DNA from: Sclerurus mexicanus
Taxonomy: Eukaryota > Chordata > Aves > Passeriformes > Furnariidae
DNA length: 64,000 nt
Assembly (NCBI GenBank): GCA_013396755.1
Contig: VWZF01003025.1
Coordinates: forward strand, 993,002 to 1,057,001
Reading direction: 5' to 3'
Part shown: piece after piece, positions 25,208-37,981 of the stretch
Numbering within the stretch: the stretch's first letter is position 1
Layout: every line of letters begins with the position of its first letter
Notes under the pieces: generated by a model
What the model was told of the DNA's origin: nothing
Database searches by the model: none
Seen by the model: only the letters and a program-made list of their open reading frames with translations
Translations under genes and position numbers: made by a program

Positions 25208-26974
25208 CTGAGCAAAGGAATCAAAGCATCAAAGGTAAGCACATCCCATCTGAAATTAAAGACACCCAAATGCTTACACAGGAACCGTGCTCCTCCTGTC
25301 TCCTGTCCTTGCTTAATTGGGCTGCCTTATCTGTAATGGATCGTGGAGTTGGAGTGTGAGATAAAGAGGGATGGCCAGTGTTTCGTGGATGAAAAGAATA
25401 AATAGATCCCGATTGCAAACAGCTTTTTTTGGAGATTAGCTCAGTGAAGACCTTTCTGGGGCTAAATTGGTAAGATTTTTCTTTGATGAAGTTTGTATTG
25501 TTTTATTGATAAAGTCCATTATACATGGAAAAGGGAAGGCTGTAAACAGCCGAGATTTATTTCTTTGTTTAGCTTTGGCAGAGAACAGAGCATTTTACTC
25601 TATTAATTGTTCTGGCTGCGCATCTATTATCTTCTCATTGCAAATACGGTTCATGTGGTGACCCACATCGAGAGAGATGGATGGTAGACTGACATAGGCA
25701 AAACTGGACAGTAAACTGGACTATTAAAGCATCTGATCATCTACCACTGACCCAAACCACAACCTGTGGACTTCTTGCTTCATTATTTATAAAATAGAGC
25801 TATTTTGCATAACATTGCTTACCCCTGTAAAGAGGAGAACGAGCTATTAAGGCAAGAAAAGCTAAACCATCAGTTTGCTTTCTACTTGGAACAGATTTCA
25901 GAGTCAGTTGCTAGTGTCTTTCCCTAAATTCAGTACAGCTAATTTATTTAGAGACTATTTATAAATATTTTAGACCCCTTTTCCCCGAAGAGCAAAAACA
26001 TCAACTCAGTTTAAGCTGGGGTGACCAGCTGATCTGAAGAGTTTGAAAACCAGTTCCGTGGCACATCCACACCTCTACAATTACTCAATTCTAGTTTCAA
26101 ACTCCATCTCTCAGTATTACTTTACAGCCACAGCATTCTACCTTGCTTTTGTCATCAGCAATGCCAGATCTCCCAGTGCTTGGTATTCAAAGTACCTCTC
26201 ATATAGCATAAAAATAACAATTTCAAAAGACACACTACTGTTATAAAGAAAGGCTTTAAATTTGCTGGATAGCCTGAAGTAAAATGTTGGAAGTTCAATA
26301 TCTATGTCCATTTTGCATCATACGATCTTCCTTATTAACGTGTGAGGTGAAACTTATGCCATGAAATAATAATGTATTTGAAACCAAATAAAAGCTAATA
26401 TGCAAATTATGAATCCCAAACATTTTAAACTTTTTTTTATTCTTCGCTTGATAAAAATACAGACAATGAATCTCGAGCTTATCAGAATTCTCTGCACTAG
26501 TGTCACATTTAAACACTAAAGATTTACTTTTATCCAAATTAATGAAATGATGGCAGTTCAAATTTTAAAGACATTACAGAGAAACGTAATTAATTAGATA
26601 AGCTTCTAAAGAAATTATTCATGTCCCTTGTGACTGCCCCCAAAATGTTTGTCTTTCATCAGAAATACAAACATTAAATTTAAAGATACTATCATTAGAA
26701 ATGAGATGAGAATTCATTTAAAAAATTAATTTACTAAACACAAGAGAGACCCAACTGGTTTGGAGATCTCCAAACAAGGGGAACATCCACTGCCTTTTAG
26801 GGTTCTTGTGAATGCGATGGAATTTGTTGTTGAGAAAGAGAGAGAGATGGAGAGGGAATTTTATCCACAGCCTGTACTGCCCACCACACTGAGTATGTTG
26901 AATTATTTTGCCATTCCAAACTTTTCAAGGAAATTTTACTTTAGGCTGTGTTTTCCCTCACCCTGAGCACACCC

Positions 26975-27020
26975 ATTCTGACACCTCAGTGAATCCTATT
27001 CCGACACCTCAGTGAATCCT
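26975..27020. repeat. Tandem duplication of a 23-bp unit
   Basis: Two adjacent 23-bp copies (26975-26997 and 26998-27020) differ at one base, T versus C. Both contain GACACCTCAGTGAATCCT. Confidence 0.9.
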
Positions 27021-30000
27021 CACTGAGCAAATCCAGGTTGAAAACATCATCCACATAAAACAGTCCCATCTGTTCATTTTCCTGCTTTTAATGTCTGCAA
27101 ACTTCTCAGGGGTAAAACATGGACTCAGGGGGTGCTTGAATCCATCTCTGTTAGCAATGCCCCAAATCCTTGAACTGGAAGCAGGAAGGGGTGGAAGTGG
27201 ATCCCAGGGAGCACAGACTGCTCTGCCTGCACGGTCAGCTGCCCCTCTCACCCTTGGGTCTCCCACTCATCAGTATTCAACCCCCAGAACTTCTCCTCAT
27301 TTGTATGAATGGAGAGTCAGTTCTTTCTACACGATTGACAAAACCCAGTTTTAATTAGAGTGGGTTTTTTTATTTGTTTGTTTTAGGATTTTTCCCCAAT
27401 AAAGCCCTCTGTCGATGGAATTAAGGGAGACTGAGCCTTCTTGCCTGTAGACAGTAAGAATGGTTACTTAAGTTCCAGTCAGTTATTTTACGCAAAATCA
27501 TAGAACAGTTTAAAGACTCTTTAAGGAACTAAACAGATTTTTAAAAGCTCTGTTGTGATGCACTTTAAAAAGACCTACCTTGAACCTTGCAATACAATTA
27601 GGGCTGTCCCTTGAGAACCATCAGCCTCGTTTGAAAATGGAGCACCCTGGGGTGCAAAATTAAAAAACCTCAACTAGTCTAGTTAACCCAAAGTCTCTTC
27701 AAGTCACAGCTGCACAGAAGGACTCAGTTAATGCGTTCTGTTGGTCATCTGGGGACACCACTGCCACAGCACGGAGCTGCACAAAGCACAAATCGGGGAC
27801 AGCCTTTCCTAGAGCGCAGCTCATCCGTGTCTCTGCTGAGGTCTCAATTACTGCCCACAGCTCTGGATGAGCACAGCACACTCACAGAAAGCAACATCTA
27901 GACAGAAACAAGGAAAAAAAAACTCCATGGAAAAATAACCAGTGGAACTCGCTTGTGGTAATAAATAAACTTCCAAAAATAATGGAAAACGCCACCGAAT
28001 TTAGAAACGCATAATGAATAGTCTGCAAGGATTTTAAGCACCTAAAAAAGCCTTTCTGATTTTCTTCCCTATTCTCAAGATTCTTATGGAACACTAAATG
28101 TTGGAAGTATACGACTGGCTGGTACTCCTACGAGTAACACACCCATTCAAACCTACTCAGGGTTTAAAAAGGCTGCTGAGTTTGATACCAAAATGATGAG
28201 ACAGATGAGATAACCAAAGCCAAATTTAAACAAACAAAACAAAACATTATCAAGCCCTTTAATGTCTCCAAACCTGAGCTTTTGGAGGCAACAGACCCAT
28301 GTTTTACCACTTCTTAATGTGATCAATCCTCTCCTTTCTTCCTGGAAAAACCCCTGCACAACTGAGGTGTTTCACTGGAAATTTGTATTGCAAAGCACTG
28401 AGTGTTGTTACCATTGTTCCTGCAGGCAACAAGTCGTACTAGGAGTAACTGGAGCTTATAAATAAAATTCTTGGTCTTGTGCCATAACTAACAGAACATA
28501 ATGCAGCTTTTCAACTCCCAGAAACACTTAAACACTTCATAAACATGCTTAACACACTTCCCCCCTGTCTTTCCTTGACAGATACACATACAAGCGGTCT
28601 TTAAGAAAGAGAATTATTGCTGCCCAAAATGAAGTTTATAATTTGTTAAACCCACAGGAGTTCAGTTTAATCCAGTTTTTCTTTATTTAATTAAATCATC
28701 CAAAACCACTTCAAGGTTCTCTTTAAAAAGTCATTAGTGGCCTTGCATTTTAACTAAAATTAAGTACCTGAACAGAAAGTAGATTCCTAGAAAACAACAC
28801 ATCTTTCATTATTACTATCATCAGCACATGGCTTGGAAATGGCTATTTCTTGCTTCTCTGAGTCAGTGAAATTTCTCCTGTAATAATATTTTAAATTAGA
28901 AGTAGAGGAAGCCCTGGTTCTAACAAAGAAGCCAAAACAAAATCTGAATCACTGACTTAATAAAAACAACAGCACTTGGTTTACATGCCCCATATTTCAA
29001 ACTTATTAAGCTGTATTTTCACAGAACCGTTCCCCATGACTCTAGCAAAGTTTTATCTGATGACTTTATTAAGATAATCCACATGCAGGACAAGTTTATT
29101 TCTCCTGTTAGAGTTTATGCCGCTGTTCCCTTTGGGCAATCCTTTACCTCTAGAACACCACAGCTTATAACAATCCTTCTGTCATATAAAACTGACAACT
29201 CTGACTTGGAGAATCCTGAGAAACACAGATGCTATTGTGAAACTCAGGTTTTATTTATGCTGAAGCTTAACTCTAGAAACCAGATACCGCAGCAAATCCT
29301 GTGCTCATTTGTCTGAAGCACTGTGTAATGATGTGATTCGAGGGAGACCGACTTCAGAATTGTCAGGGAGACATCGGTAATTGCCAGGGTTTCTGTTAAA
29401 AATACCAGAACATAAGCTAGGTCTGAATGAGGACAAAACTCAACAACCAAACTAAAAACCCAGACGAAGATTTAGAATCCCCCTCGTAATTATTGTAGTT
29501 TTAAAGGATGAGACAATAGTAAGTTGTGCAATATCTGACTAGCAATATAAACAGAGCAGAAAGGTTCCTGGACGTGCTGCTAAGAGGAGAAACAAACAAC
29601 CGCCTCAGCATTAATATTCCATTTACACTTATTTCAGCACACCAGAGGAGCAGATTGTGGCGATTTCTGTGTGTACACGTGCGTGGGAGGGGCGCGGAAA
29701 GGAAAAGATGGGGAACATATTTCTTGAGTTTGTTCCTTAAGCCATTCCTTGGGAGACAAACGAGCAGATTTGAAAAGTTTGCCTCCTTTCAGTAGCTCCC
29801 CGGGTTTATTTTCTTACGGGCTCCTGAAGGACAAACGAGTCAAGAGCAAAGCTATTTTATTCTATTTTAATTCCCTCACTGATAGACTGTCACAAGTTTA
29901 CCCAAGGAGTCACAAGTTATCATCCCCCATTTGGATTTTTGCCCACTTTTCTACCTCTCCTGGCCACGGAGCAGTGTGAGACTGGCACAACAGATGCTTC

Positions 30001-31669
30001 CAGAAGGACCGTACGTACCCGCTAACCAGGTGGAGCGCGGGGAGGGCATTTCCACTGCATACCCTGGAAAGGAGCACAAGAAGGAGGGGAAACTGAGGAC
30101 AGACTAGTCTTGCAAGGCCTCCAATGCAAAGCTGAATTTGTAGTTAAGAGGTTCCCAAAGCTCCATCTGTAAAGGGGCGGCTCAGGCAGGCCACGTGCAC
30201 CCACCTTTAATCAGTGTAGATGAGACGCATCGCTCGGGACTAAAGGGCAGATTACAATTTCAGGCTGCTGATAATGCCAAAACAGACAATAAAAGAGCCA
30301 GATTTCCGGGAGACGTGCACAAACCGAGCCAGAAAATATGAAATAAATAAACCACATCCTTCAGGCCCACTTCAGACCAAGTTTTCACTCCCTTTCTTTT
30401 CATGCGGGGTTTTCTTTTATTTGCACATTAGTGCACGTAGGACATTAAAATTGATTCATACAGCCCAGAACCTGTAAGATTTTGAATCAATTACATAAAA
30501 TTTGCAGAAAAATGAAACATGCCTTCAAAAAGACCAAATGGATAATATTTTTTTTATCAGTGACGTTCCACCTAACCGTGCAACCAGTTCTTTATTTGCC
30601 ATCGTAGTAGCAATACTGCATTATTTCCTACCTTTGAAATAATTTAAGGTTTAAGATGTAAACAGAATTTAAATTAAAGCAGAGACTTCAACTGGGTGCT
30701 TTGTTAACTTCAAAGGATCAACATCGATTTGTAAAACTTGATAATAAAACTAAATTTAAAACTAAATTTTAAAAAGTGAATATATTGCTTTCAGAGAGGC
30801 ACAGTACCTACCGATGGAATCGGCTAACCCTCGTTTTGTTTAGCCAAGGTCAGGCTGTCATTTGACATTCAAATGCAACCTCTTTGTTGTTCTTCACACA
30901 TGAGGCTGTGCAGTTATCCAGCGGTCTCACAGTTACCCTCCAATTACCTCTGTGGGCTGTGAGATCCATTTGCAAAACTGGGAAAGGTTTGCAATTTTTT
31001 TCACAACTGTCTTATTTTGTTTGGTGTATTTGCATGAAATTGTCTTGTCTGAATGAACAGACAGACCAAAAAGGCTTAAAAAAGGAAAAAAAACAATGTC
31101 AGAAGAGCAAACCATTCCCTCAAATGTAGTTCACAGGTCTGAAGAGGGTCTCTTGTCCCGTAACCCAGTTTATAAGGGAAAATTAAAAGACCCTGTTGGA
31201 TTTAGATTTAGCCATGAGTGCTAAGTTATCAGGTGCTGCAATGTGACTGAGAACGTGGGGCCATGGACAGTGAGATGGAAGTTTGTCCTTGAGCGAGCAG
31301 AGGATGCTGAAACAGGTTTATATCCACCTCAGGGCTAGAGGCAACCTCCACCAAGCCAAAAACCCAACAACCCAAAACCCCAAGGTTATTTTAACTTTCT
31401 GGTTATTCTAAATCACTTTGAATAGTGAATAAAGGTCTGCCTTTAATCACAATGTGCTTGTTTTGAAAAATCCACCTTGGTGTCACCACTTCCTAGTCAT
31501 TTGCATGGACTCCAAAAAGAAAATGCTGGAAGAAAGGAAGAAACAGTAGATAATCCATACATTGGACAACACAGGAATGCTCTGTTCACATAACCTACAT
31601 ATTAAAGGAGAGAGGGATTTCAAGGCTGGGGATACATCTACCCAGCCTTCAGCCAAACCTTTTACACTA

Positions 31670-32650
31670 TGTCCCAAGGCATTCCCCTGGAGGAACTGGC
31701 AGCCCGTGGCTTGGGCAGGTGCACTGTTTGCTGGGTGAACAAGAGGCTGATGATCGAGCCCCGAGTGGTGGCAGAGAATGGTGCCACATCCATTTGGCAG
31801 CCACTGACTAGTCGTGTCCCTAAAGCTCAGCACTGGGCCAAGCCCTGTCTGGTATCTCCACCAACCATCTGGACAAGTGGTTTGAGTGCACTCCCTGTGA
31901 GTTCACAGATGGCACCACGTTGGGTGGGAGACTGATCTGCTGGAGGGCAGGAGGGCTCTGCAGAAGCATCTGCACAGGCTGGATCCATGGGCCAAGGCCA
32001 CTCTATGAGGTTCAACAAGGACAAGTGCTGCACTGCAGGCTGGGGGAAGAGTGGTTGGAAAGCTGGAAAAGACCCTGAGGGTGCTGGTCATCACTGGCTG
32101 AACATGAGCCCAGGTGTGCCCAGGTGGGCAAGAAGGGCAGTGGCACCTGGGCTGTGCCAGAGATGGTGTGGCAGCAGGAGCAGGGCAGAGACTGTCCCCT
32201 GTGCTGGCACTGCTGGGGCACCTCCAGTGCTGTGTCCAGTTCTGGGACATCAAAGACATGGAGGGGCTGGAGCAGCAGGAGCAGCTGAGGGAGCTGGGAG
32301 GGCTCAGCCTGGAGAAAAGGAGGCTCAGGGGGGACCTTCTGGCTCTGCAAGTCCCTGCCAGGAGCGGGGAGCCGGGTGGGAATTGGGCTCTGCTCCCAGG
32401 GGACAAGGACAGGAGAAGAGGGAACGGCCTCAGGCTGGGACAGGGCAGGGGCAGGTGGGACATGGGGAGGAATTTGTGCCTGGAAAGCGTGGTCAGGCCT
32501 TGGGAGGGGCTGCCCAGGGAGGGTTGGAGTGCCCAGCCCTGGAGGTGCCCAAGGCAGGACTGGCCGTGGCACTCAGAGACAAGGTGGGCATCAGGCACAG
32601 GGTGGGCTCCGTGGGCTGGGAGGGCTTTTCCAGCCCTGGGATATGCACTA
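31670..32650 (+). mobile_element. CR1 LINE, 5'-truncated copy with reverse-transcriptase ORF remnant
   Basis: About 1 kb of GC-rich sequence matching the 3' third of CR1 in sense orientation, 5'-truncated as is usual for CR1. The broken end of ORF2 (after the polymerase catalytic core) is visible: MRFNKDKC near 32005 in one frame, then, after a frameshift, QFWDIKDME, LRELGGLSLEKRRLRGDLLAL and RRRGNGLRLGQGR in another frame from about 32240 to 32430. Family members carry cognates such as MRFNKAKC and LRELGLFSLEKRRLRGDL. Frameshifts and in-frame changes mean it cannot encode an active protein. Its strand is opposite to CDH8. The left boundary is approximate; from about 31860 the match is clear. 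Confidence 0.85.
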
Positions 32651-34069
32651 GGAGAGAGAAATGGGGATATGGAAGCAGTAGGAACAAAGGAACGGGATGA
32701 GACTTGAAAACAGTTAAAAGGGGCTAATCAAAAGTTGTACCACCTTTGCAATATTTGGGTAACAACTCGGGGTCCTTGTCTCCTGTCAGAAGCTCTGGAT
32801 GCAAACAGGATGTCCTCAGAGACTGCTCTGCAGACCTAATTTTGACCACAGCGAGCTTTATATTCATAGTGACGCATAATCAAGACATATGTGACACGTG
32901 AATATGAGTAAACAAATGCATAATTCAAAATAAAGTATTAGTATAGCTGCTTGAGCGGGTTGTATTGGAAGCTGCTAAAGCCATGTCAGGTTTATGACAA
33001 TGAAATAATTCTGGTTTATTCACAGATCCTAAATAAATCCTTAAGGGAAAACCATAAAAAAAAGGGATCCTGCCAACATCCTTCCACCCACACATCTATC
33101 CAGAGACCAAACTGAAACAAATGCTGGCAGAAAACAACCTGTATTTGTGATAAAGCACTGTGTTATTGAGCCTTATTTGTCTCTAATGAGCAGACAAGTC
33201 AGGAGGAAGTTTGCAGTTATGTCACTTTCAGTAAATTAACCGCGTTACATATTGAAGTGGGGAATAATTATGAGTGCAAAAATTAAAAATACAGCTAAAG
33301 TTTTAGCACTTAGTGGTGCACTTATCAACTACAAAGAATGGCAAGGTAGAAATGTTTGAAGTTTTACAGATTTATTTTTTTTTTGGCAAAAAAGCAATGA
33401 AAATTAAAACCAACCAAACAAAACAAAAGGAAAGAAATGATAACTAACTTCAAGAATAAGAACTAACAAAACATTTGCAATCTCTGGAAGCATCTGCACG
33501 TAGGAAACATTCTACAGACACACCATTTCAGCTAAAGTGCTAAAGTCAGAGTCTACTAAACTCTTTTGAAAACACTTCCTTGTGGCAGCCACCAAGAGGA
33601 AGGATAAAAGAGCCAGGAAAAAGGGAACCAGAGGAAAGCACAGGGAACCACATCTTCCTGTTACCTTCACTCCACCCAATAATAACAGAAGTAATAACAG
33701 AGGGATCTAGAAATGGTAACAGTGTGATGAAACACCAGTGGATCTTCGCTCCTTGTGGGTCACAGCACCACGAGCCTAATGAGGATCCCAGATTTCCTGG
33801 GGCAGTGTAATGCCTTAAATTGTTGTCAGGAAGCAACAGGCTTTAATGTGACAACGGGAAACAAATTCCAGAAAATAATATGGTGCCCTTAAGTGACCGA
33901 AAGTGATTTGCCTGAAAAAATTCACCAGGGAAGAGGCAGGGAAAGAAATTGATTGAAGGAAAAGTTTTAGGACACGACCAAAGTACCGGGGCGTGATTTT
34001 CTGTTGTGTTTCTCAATTCCAGCCTAACCAAGGGAGCTGTGCTGCCATAAACCTGTCAGGAGTCTGGCC

Positions 34070-34230
34070 CACACTTTAGAGCAATTATATTATTAATATG
34101 CTAATACCTCATGCATATTAAAATGTCATAAAATATTGACTTAGATATGCAAGGTGTTATTGTCAATTATAATTAGCCCTGAAATTTTCTAACGACTAGC
34201 AGTAACAATAATAACAATAAGCAGTCTGAT
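34070..34230. promoter_or_regulatory. Candidate intronic enhancer or conserved non-coding block
   Basis: AT-rich block free of recognised repeats and dense in homeodomain and POU-type words: CTAATACC and ATGCATATTA at 34101-34120, and the palindromic AATTATAATT at 34165-34174. It lies inside the 18-kb intron. The motifs suggest, but do not show, regulatory function. Confidence 0.2.
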
Positions 34231-36823
34231 TGAGGACAAGATGTCTGGAATATTTTGGGGGTTTTATTTTAAATGATTTCATTACTGAAGCAAAATAATG
34301 TATAGCTCAAATGAAATCCCTCCCTTACAAAACATCCCAATGCTTTAATAAAATTCATTATTAAAGAAGAATTTATTATAGAAGTGTTTAAATGTCATTA
34401 CTTTTCGAGCTCATATTCCTTTCTGAAACTGATTTTCTTAACAGAGCAATTTAATTACTCTTATGTTTTCTTCAGAGAAATGGAACTGCTGGATATGGAT
34501 CAGGTTCTAGAAGTGCAGCATCACACCTTTCTGACTTGCAATAAGTAAAAAGATCTCCCTACCCACGAGTATGCCCCTTTAAAAAAACCCACCTCCTTTG
34601 TTTTTCAGCCAGAAAGCAGCGGCATCCTTTGCCATCCAGCCCCTTTACTAGAAGCTCAAAGTATGCTACTCAGAGCAGAGCCTTTATTCTAGACAGAGAT
34701 ATGCTTTAAGGAGATTGTTTAAAGTTACATCCAGTTACAAACCTCTCCTCTGACCTGCTCTTGTGCTCCAGCCGGACAGAAGAAGTGGGGCAGATTTTGG
34801 GTAGTCACGTTCCACTTAGAACCGGTGAACTCAGCTTATCAAACAAGGTGAACACCAGCCAGCATTTCTAAGATTAATCTTCTTTTCTTTAGAGCTTCTA
34901 ATTCAAACGTTCAAAGTGCAGATGGCCAGTTGGTAGTTGCTCAGGGTAAAGATGCCCTCACTTTGTTAATATAATATGTGGATTGTCAGCTTAGCCATGC
35001 CCCCAGATTTCCTCCAAGTAACTCAACAAACACGCTGTGCATGAATTAGTCACATCCATTTCCACCAACACCCTTGTATTCCTCACATGAATCCTTCTGG
35101 TTTGTGCCCCAGAAACCCTTATTTCTTTCTAAAACACCACCTAGAACCCTAACCTTTGGTGTTTTAAATTTTGAGCAGTGTTCTAACTCCAGCTTGTCAT
35201 CATGAAATGAGTATTTGCAAGCCTAGAACTGGGATGTCAAGCCTGCCTTTGTAATGCCCAGAAACAGAAAGAGATTTTATACTCTTCATGCAAATCTCTC
35301 TCTTTCCTCACCATAACGATGTTTCTTACCTTCTCTGAGTTGTTTTTTTTTTGCACTGAATTACTCAGCTGCTTTATTCACAGCTGCTTTTCATGCTTCC
35401 CTCTGAAACCAAGAGTATCTAACTTCTCCTCAGCATCCCACACCTGAATTTTAATGCTCAGTCCTGAAATACTGAGGTCATTTTATACAGAGATTGTTCT
35501 GTAAGCAACACTCCATTCCCATTCTGTTTTCTCATTATATGACCACTCCCATGCTATTAGCCATGTGGATCACCTCTCCTGCTGTTCTTGTCCTGTGAAA
35601 AACACTAATTGGAAAATGTGTGCTATGCTTGAACACACTTTTACAGCTGAGAACTGCAAACTGGTCTGACACGATGCACCAGCCCTCCAGTGCCCGATGG
35701 CAAACGCCTGGTGACCCATTAGGATCTATGGAGCTCAGTGTAAGCCTGGAGTTACGTGCAAATGAATAAAAACTACCTTAGTAAATTCTGCATTTCAGGG
35801 TGAAAATGATGGATTATCTAGTTTGAGTTCCACTAAGCCAGAGCAAAAAGGGTCAAGCAGAAAAGGTTAATATTCCTGAGCTTCTCCTGTTTAAACCTCC
35901 ATAAAGGCTTATTTCCTTCTCTTCCTCAAACTTACTGAAATGCACTCGGCCCTGAATTAGAGATAATTATATGATGTACCAAAGTAACTCCCTAAAATGT
36001 TAGAGTTATTGCTAATAATGCCTATAGCAATTTTTACAATAAAAGGCTAAATAAAATTAAATAAATAAAAGCATGAGCAAAGGTATACATGGCATTAAAA
36101 ACACATTGTAGCTGAAAGATTATTCTGAAGGATAGTTATGTCTCTCTTCCTTTTTAATTAGTGTCCTTGTATTTTTTTTAAAGGAATACACAATATAGAT
36201 AACTTTAGTGGAGCTGGGTGATGATTCAATTATTGTATTTATATTCTTACTAAACCATAAAGAGTCTTTCTGGCTTTATGCCCTTTCCCATTAGGTGACA
36301 AAATTGCCTCATACTTCTTCATTTCTAAAGAATGCCATTGGTATGGGTAATTACCTCTGTCAGACAGAGCCCACAGCTTTGTCCTTGAGACTCCTCTGCC
36401 CTGTGCCCGGAAAATATTTATTGTGGTCAACTCGCCATTTACATTTCAAACCTTGTCTGGATTTTCATCTAATGCTTTCACCAATTATTCACGGGAATTT
36501 CTCCTCATTGTGGCAGTTCTGCCATGCCTTGGGCAGGGGCTGAGCTTGCAACAGGGATGCTGCTTGCTTGGCACCTGAACCTGAATACCAAGAATCATTT
36601 AATGAAGCAGTCAGTCACAATAAAATAATAGCCCTGTGACTGCAGTGCCTGCAGAAGAAGGGGAACAGAAATTCCATTAAAAGCCTTCATTCAGAGGTTT
36701 AAAACTTGGCTGAAAGCATGGCTCTAGGTTAAGGGAAATATCCTCTGCCAGGCAGTCCTGCATGGCTTTGGAATTCCCCAGGGACTGCTCTGCTGTGTCT
36801 GTGTGCGATGCAGAGTGTGAGAA

Positions 36824-37024
36824 GCACAGAATCATGGAATGGTTTGGGTTGGAAGGGACCTCATTTCCTTCCCCCTATCAGGGACACCTTCCACCAGCCC
36901 AGGTTGCTCCAAGCCCCGTCCAACCTGGCCTTGGACACTTCCAGGGATCCAGGGGCAGCCACAGCTTCTCTGGGTACCCTGTGCCAGGGCCTGCCCACCC
37001 TCCCAGGGAGGAATTTGTTCCTAA
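36824..37024 (-). mobile_element. CR1 LINE fragment, 3' end
   Basis: Classic CR1 tail in inverted orientation: CACAGAATCATGGAATGG, TTTGGGTTGGAAGGGACCTC, GGGACACCTTCCACCAGCCC and CTGTGCCAGGGCCTGCCCAC, truncated near a GGAATTTGTTCCTAA. Confidence 0.88.
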
Positions 37025-37961
37025 CATCTGATCTAAGAGGGAGACGTTTTAGAAGAGCCTTCTTGCAGCCTGACACAACAGAGCAAACGTACCCACACTT
37101 CATCCCTGTTTTTCCCAGTGTGTCTGAAAAGGCTCGAGTCTAAACTCACTATGAGAGAACCTGTCTGTGCTTGACTATACTCCCAGTAGTATCTCAAAGA
37201 GGGTGTCTGAGAGTCCACCTGCAGGCAGGCTGAGGAATCCACTGCTGCACAGTCATCACACACCCAGGAGCAAAACACAAACCCCGAGTAGCTCGCTCAG
37301 TGTTAGGTCAGGCGAAGGCAAGCTCGGGGACTTTAAAGGGATCATCTTCCTGCTATTTATTGGTGTGCTGGTCACAAATCTGAGGCTGTCACTGGGAACA
37401 CGTTTAGAAGTTTTTAATTGTTGCCATCTATGGTATCATTCAATGAAGCTCTACGAGGTAAAACACATATTCTTGGGAAGAGGGTTACCTCACCTTTTAA
37501 AAAGAGAATTTCACAGAAGCATTGCTAATAGTGAAGGCATTACAGTATTCTTTTCGTTTTCAAAGAATTCACTAGAATCCTGGACCTCGAGCAGTTCTGA
37601 GCTACAGTTTAGGAGGGATGAGTATGCAAACATCAGGATATCCATGTTAAAATGGCAGGAATGTTGTGCAGTGGAACTATGTTGCTAACACCTTTCTTGC
37701 CCAACTTAAACCAGCTTCTCTAAGTCTTTGCTTTGGATTCAGACTAGATCACTTCTCCGTTTATCACTGCTGTTGTTATAGCAGTTATCCAGCAATGGCT
37801 GAAGTGCAGGGCCTTTCCCTTACTATTAACGAGACACAGTGAGTGTGCTGGAGAAGTATCTGCTGTTACAGCCCACAGGAGATGGAAATGGAAATCCACA
37901 GAGCTGGAGGCTTAAAGAAGGTAGAGTTTAATTATTATATGCCTTATACATGTCTGGCAAT

Positions 37962-37981
37962 CTGATCGCTCGAACGATCAG
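37962..37981. repeat. 20-bp imperfect palindrome
   Basis: CTGATCG and CGATCAG arms surround a CTCGAA centre. Two CpG pairs inside the arms stand out in CpG-poor intron sequence. Confidence 0.6.

Noticed and set aside
31903..32598. 231-codon minus-strand frame
   Set aside because: It is the reverse strand of the CR1 copy; the serine- and proline-rich translation is typical of antisense GC-rich DNA.
31987..32700. 237-codon and 197-codon plus-strand frames as novel genes
   Set aside because: Both lie in the CR1 copy and contain fragments of its ORF2 in different frames; the frames are artefacts of decay.
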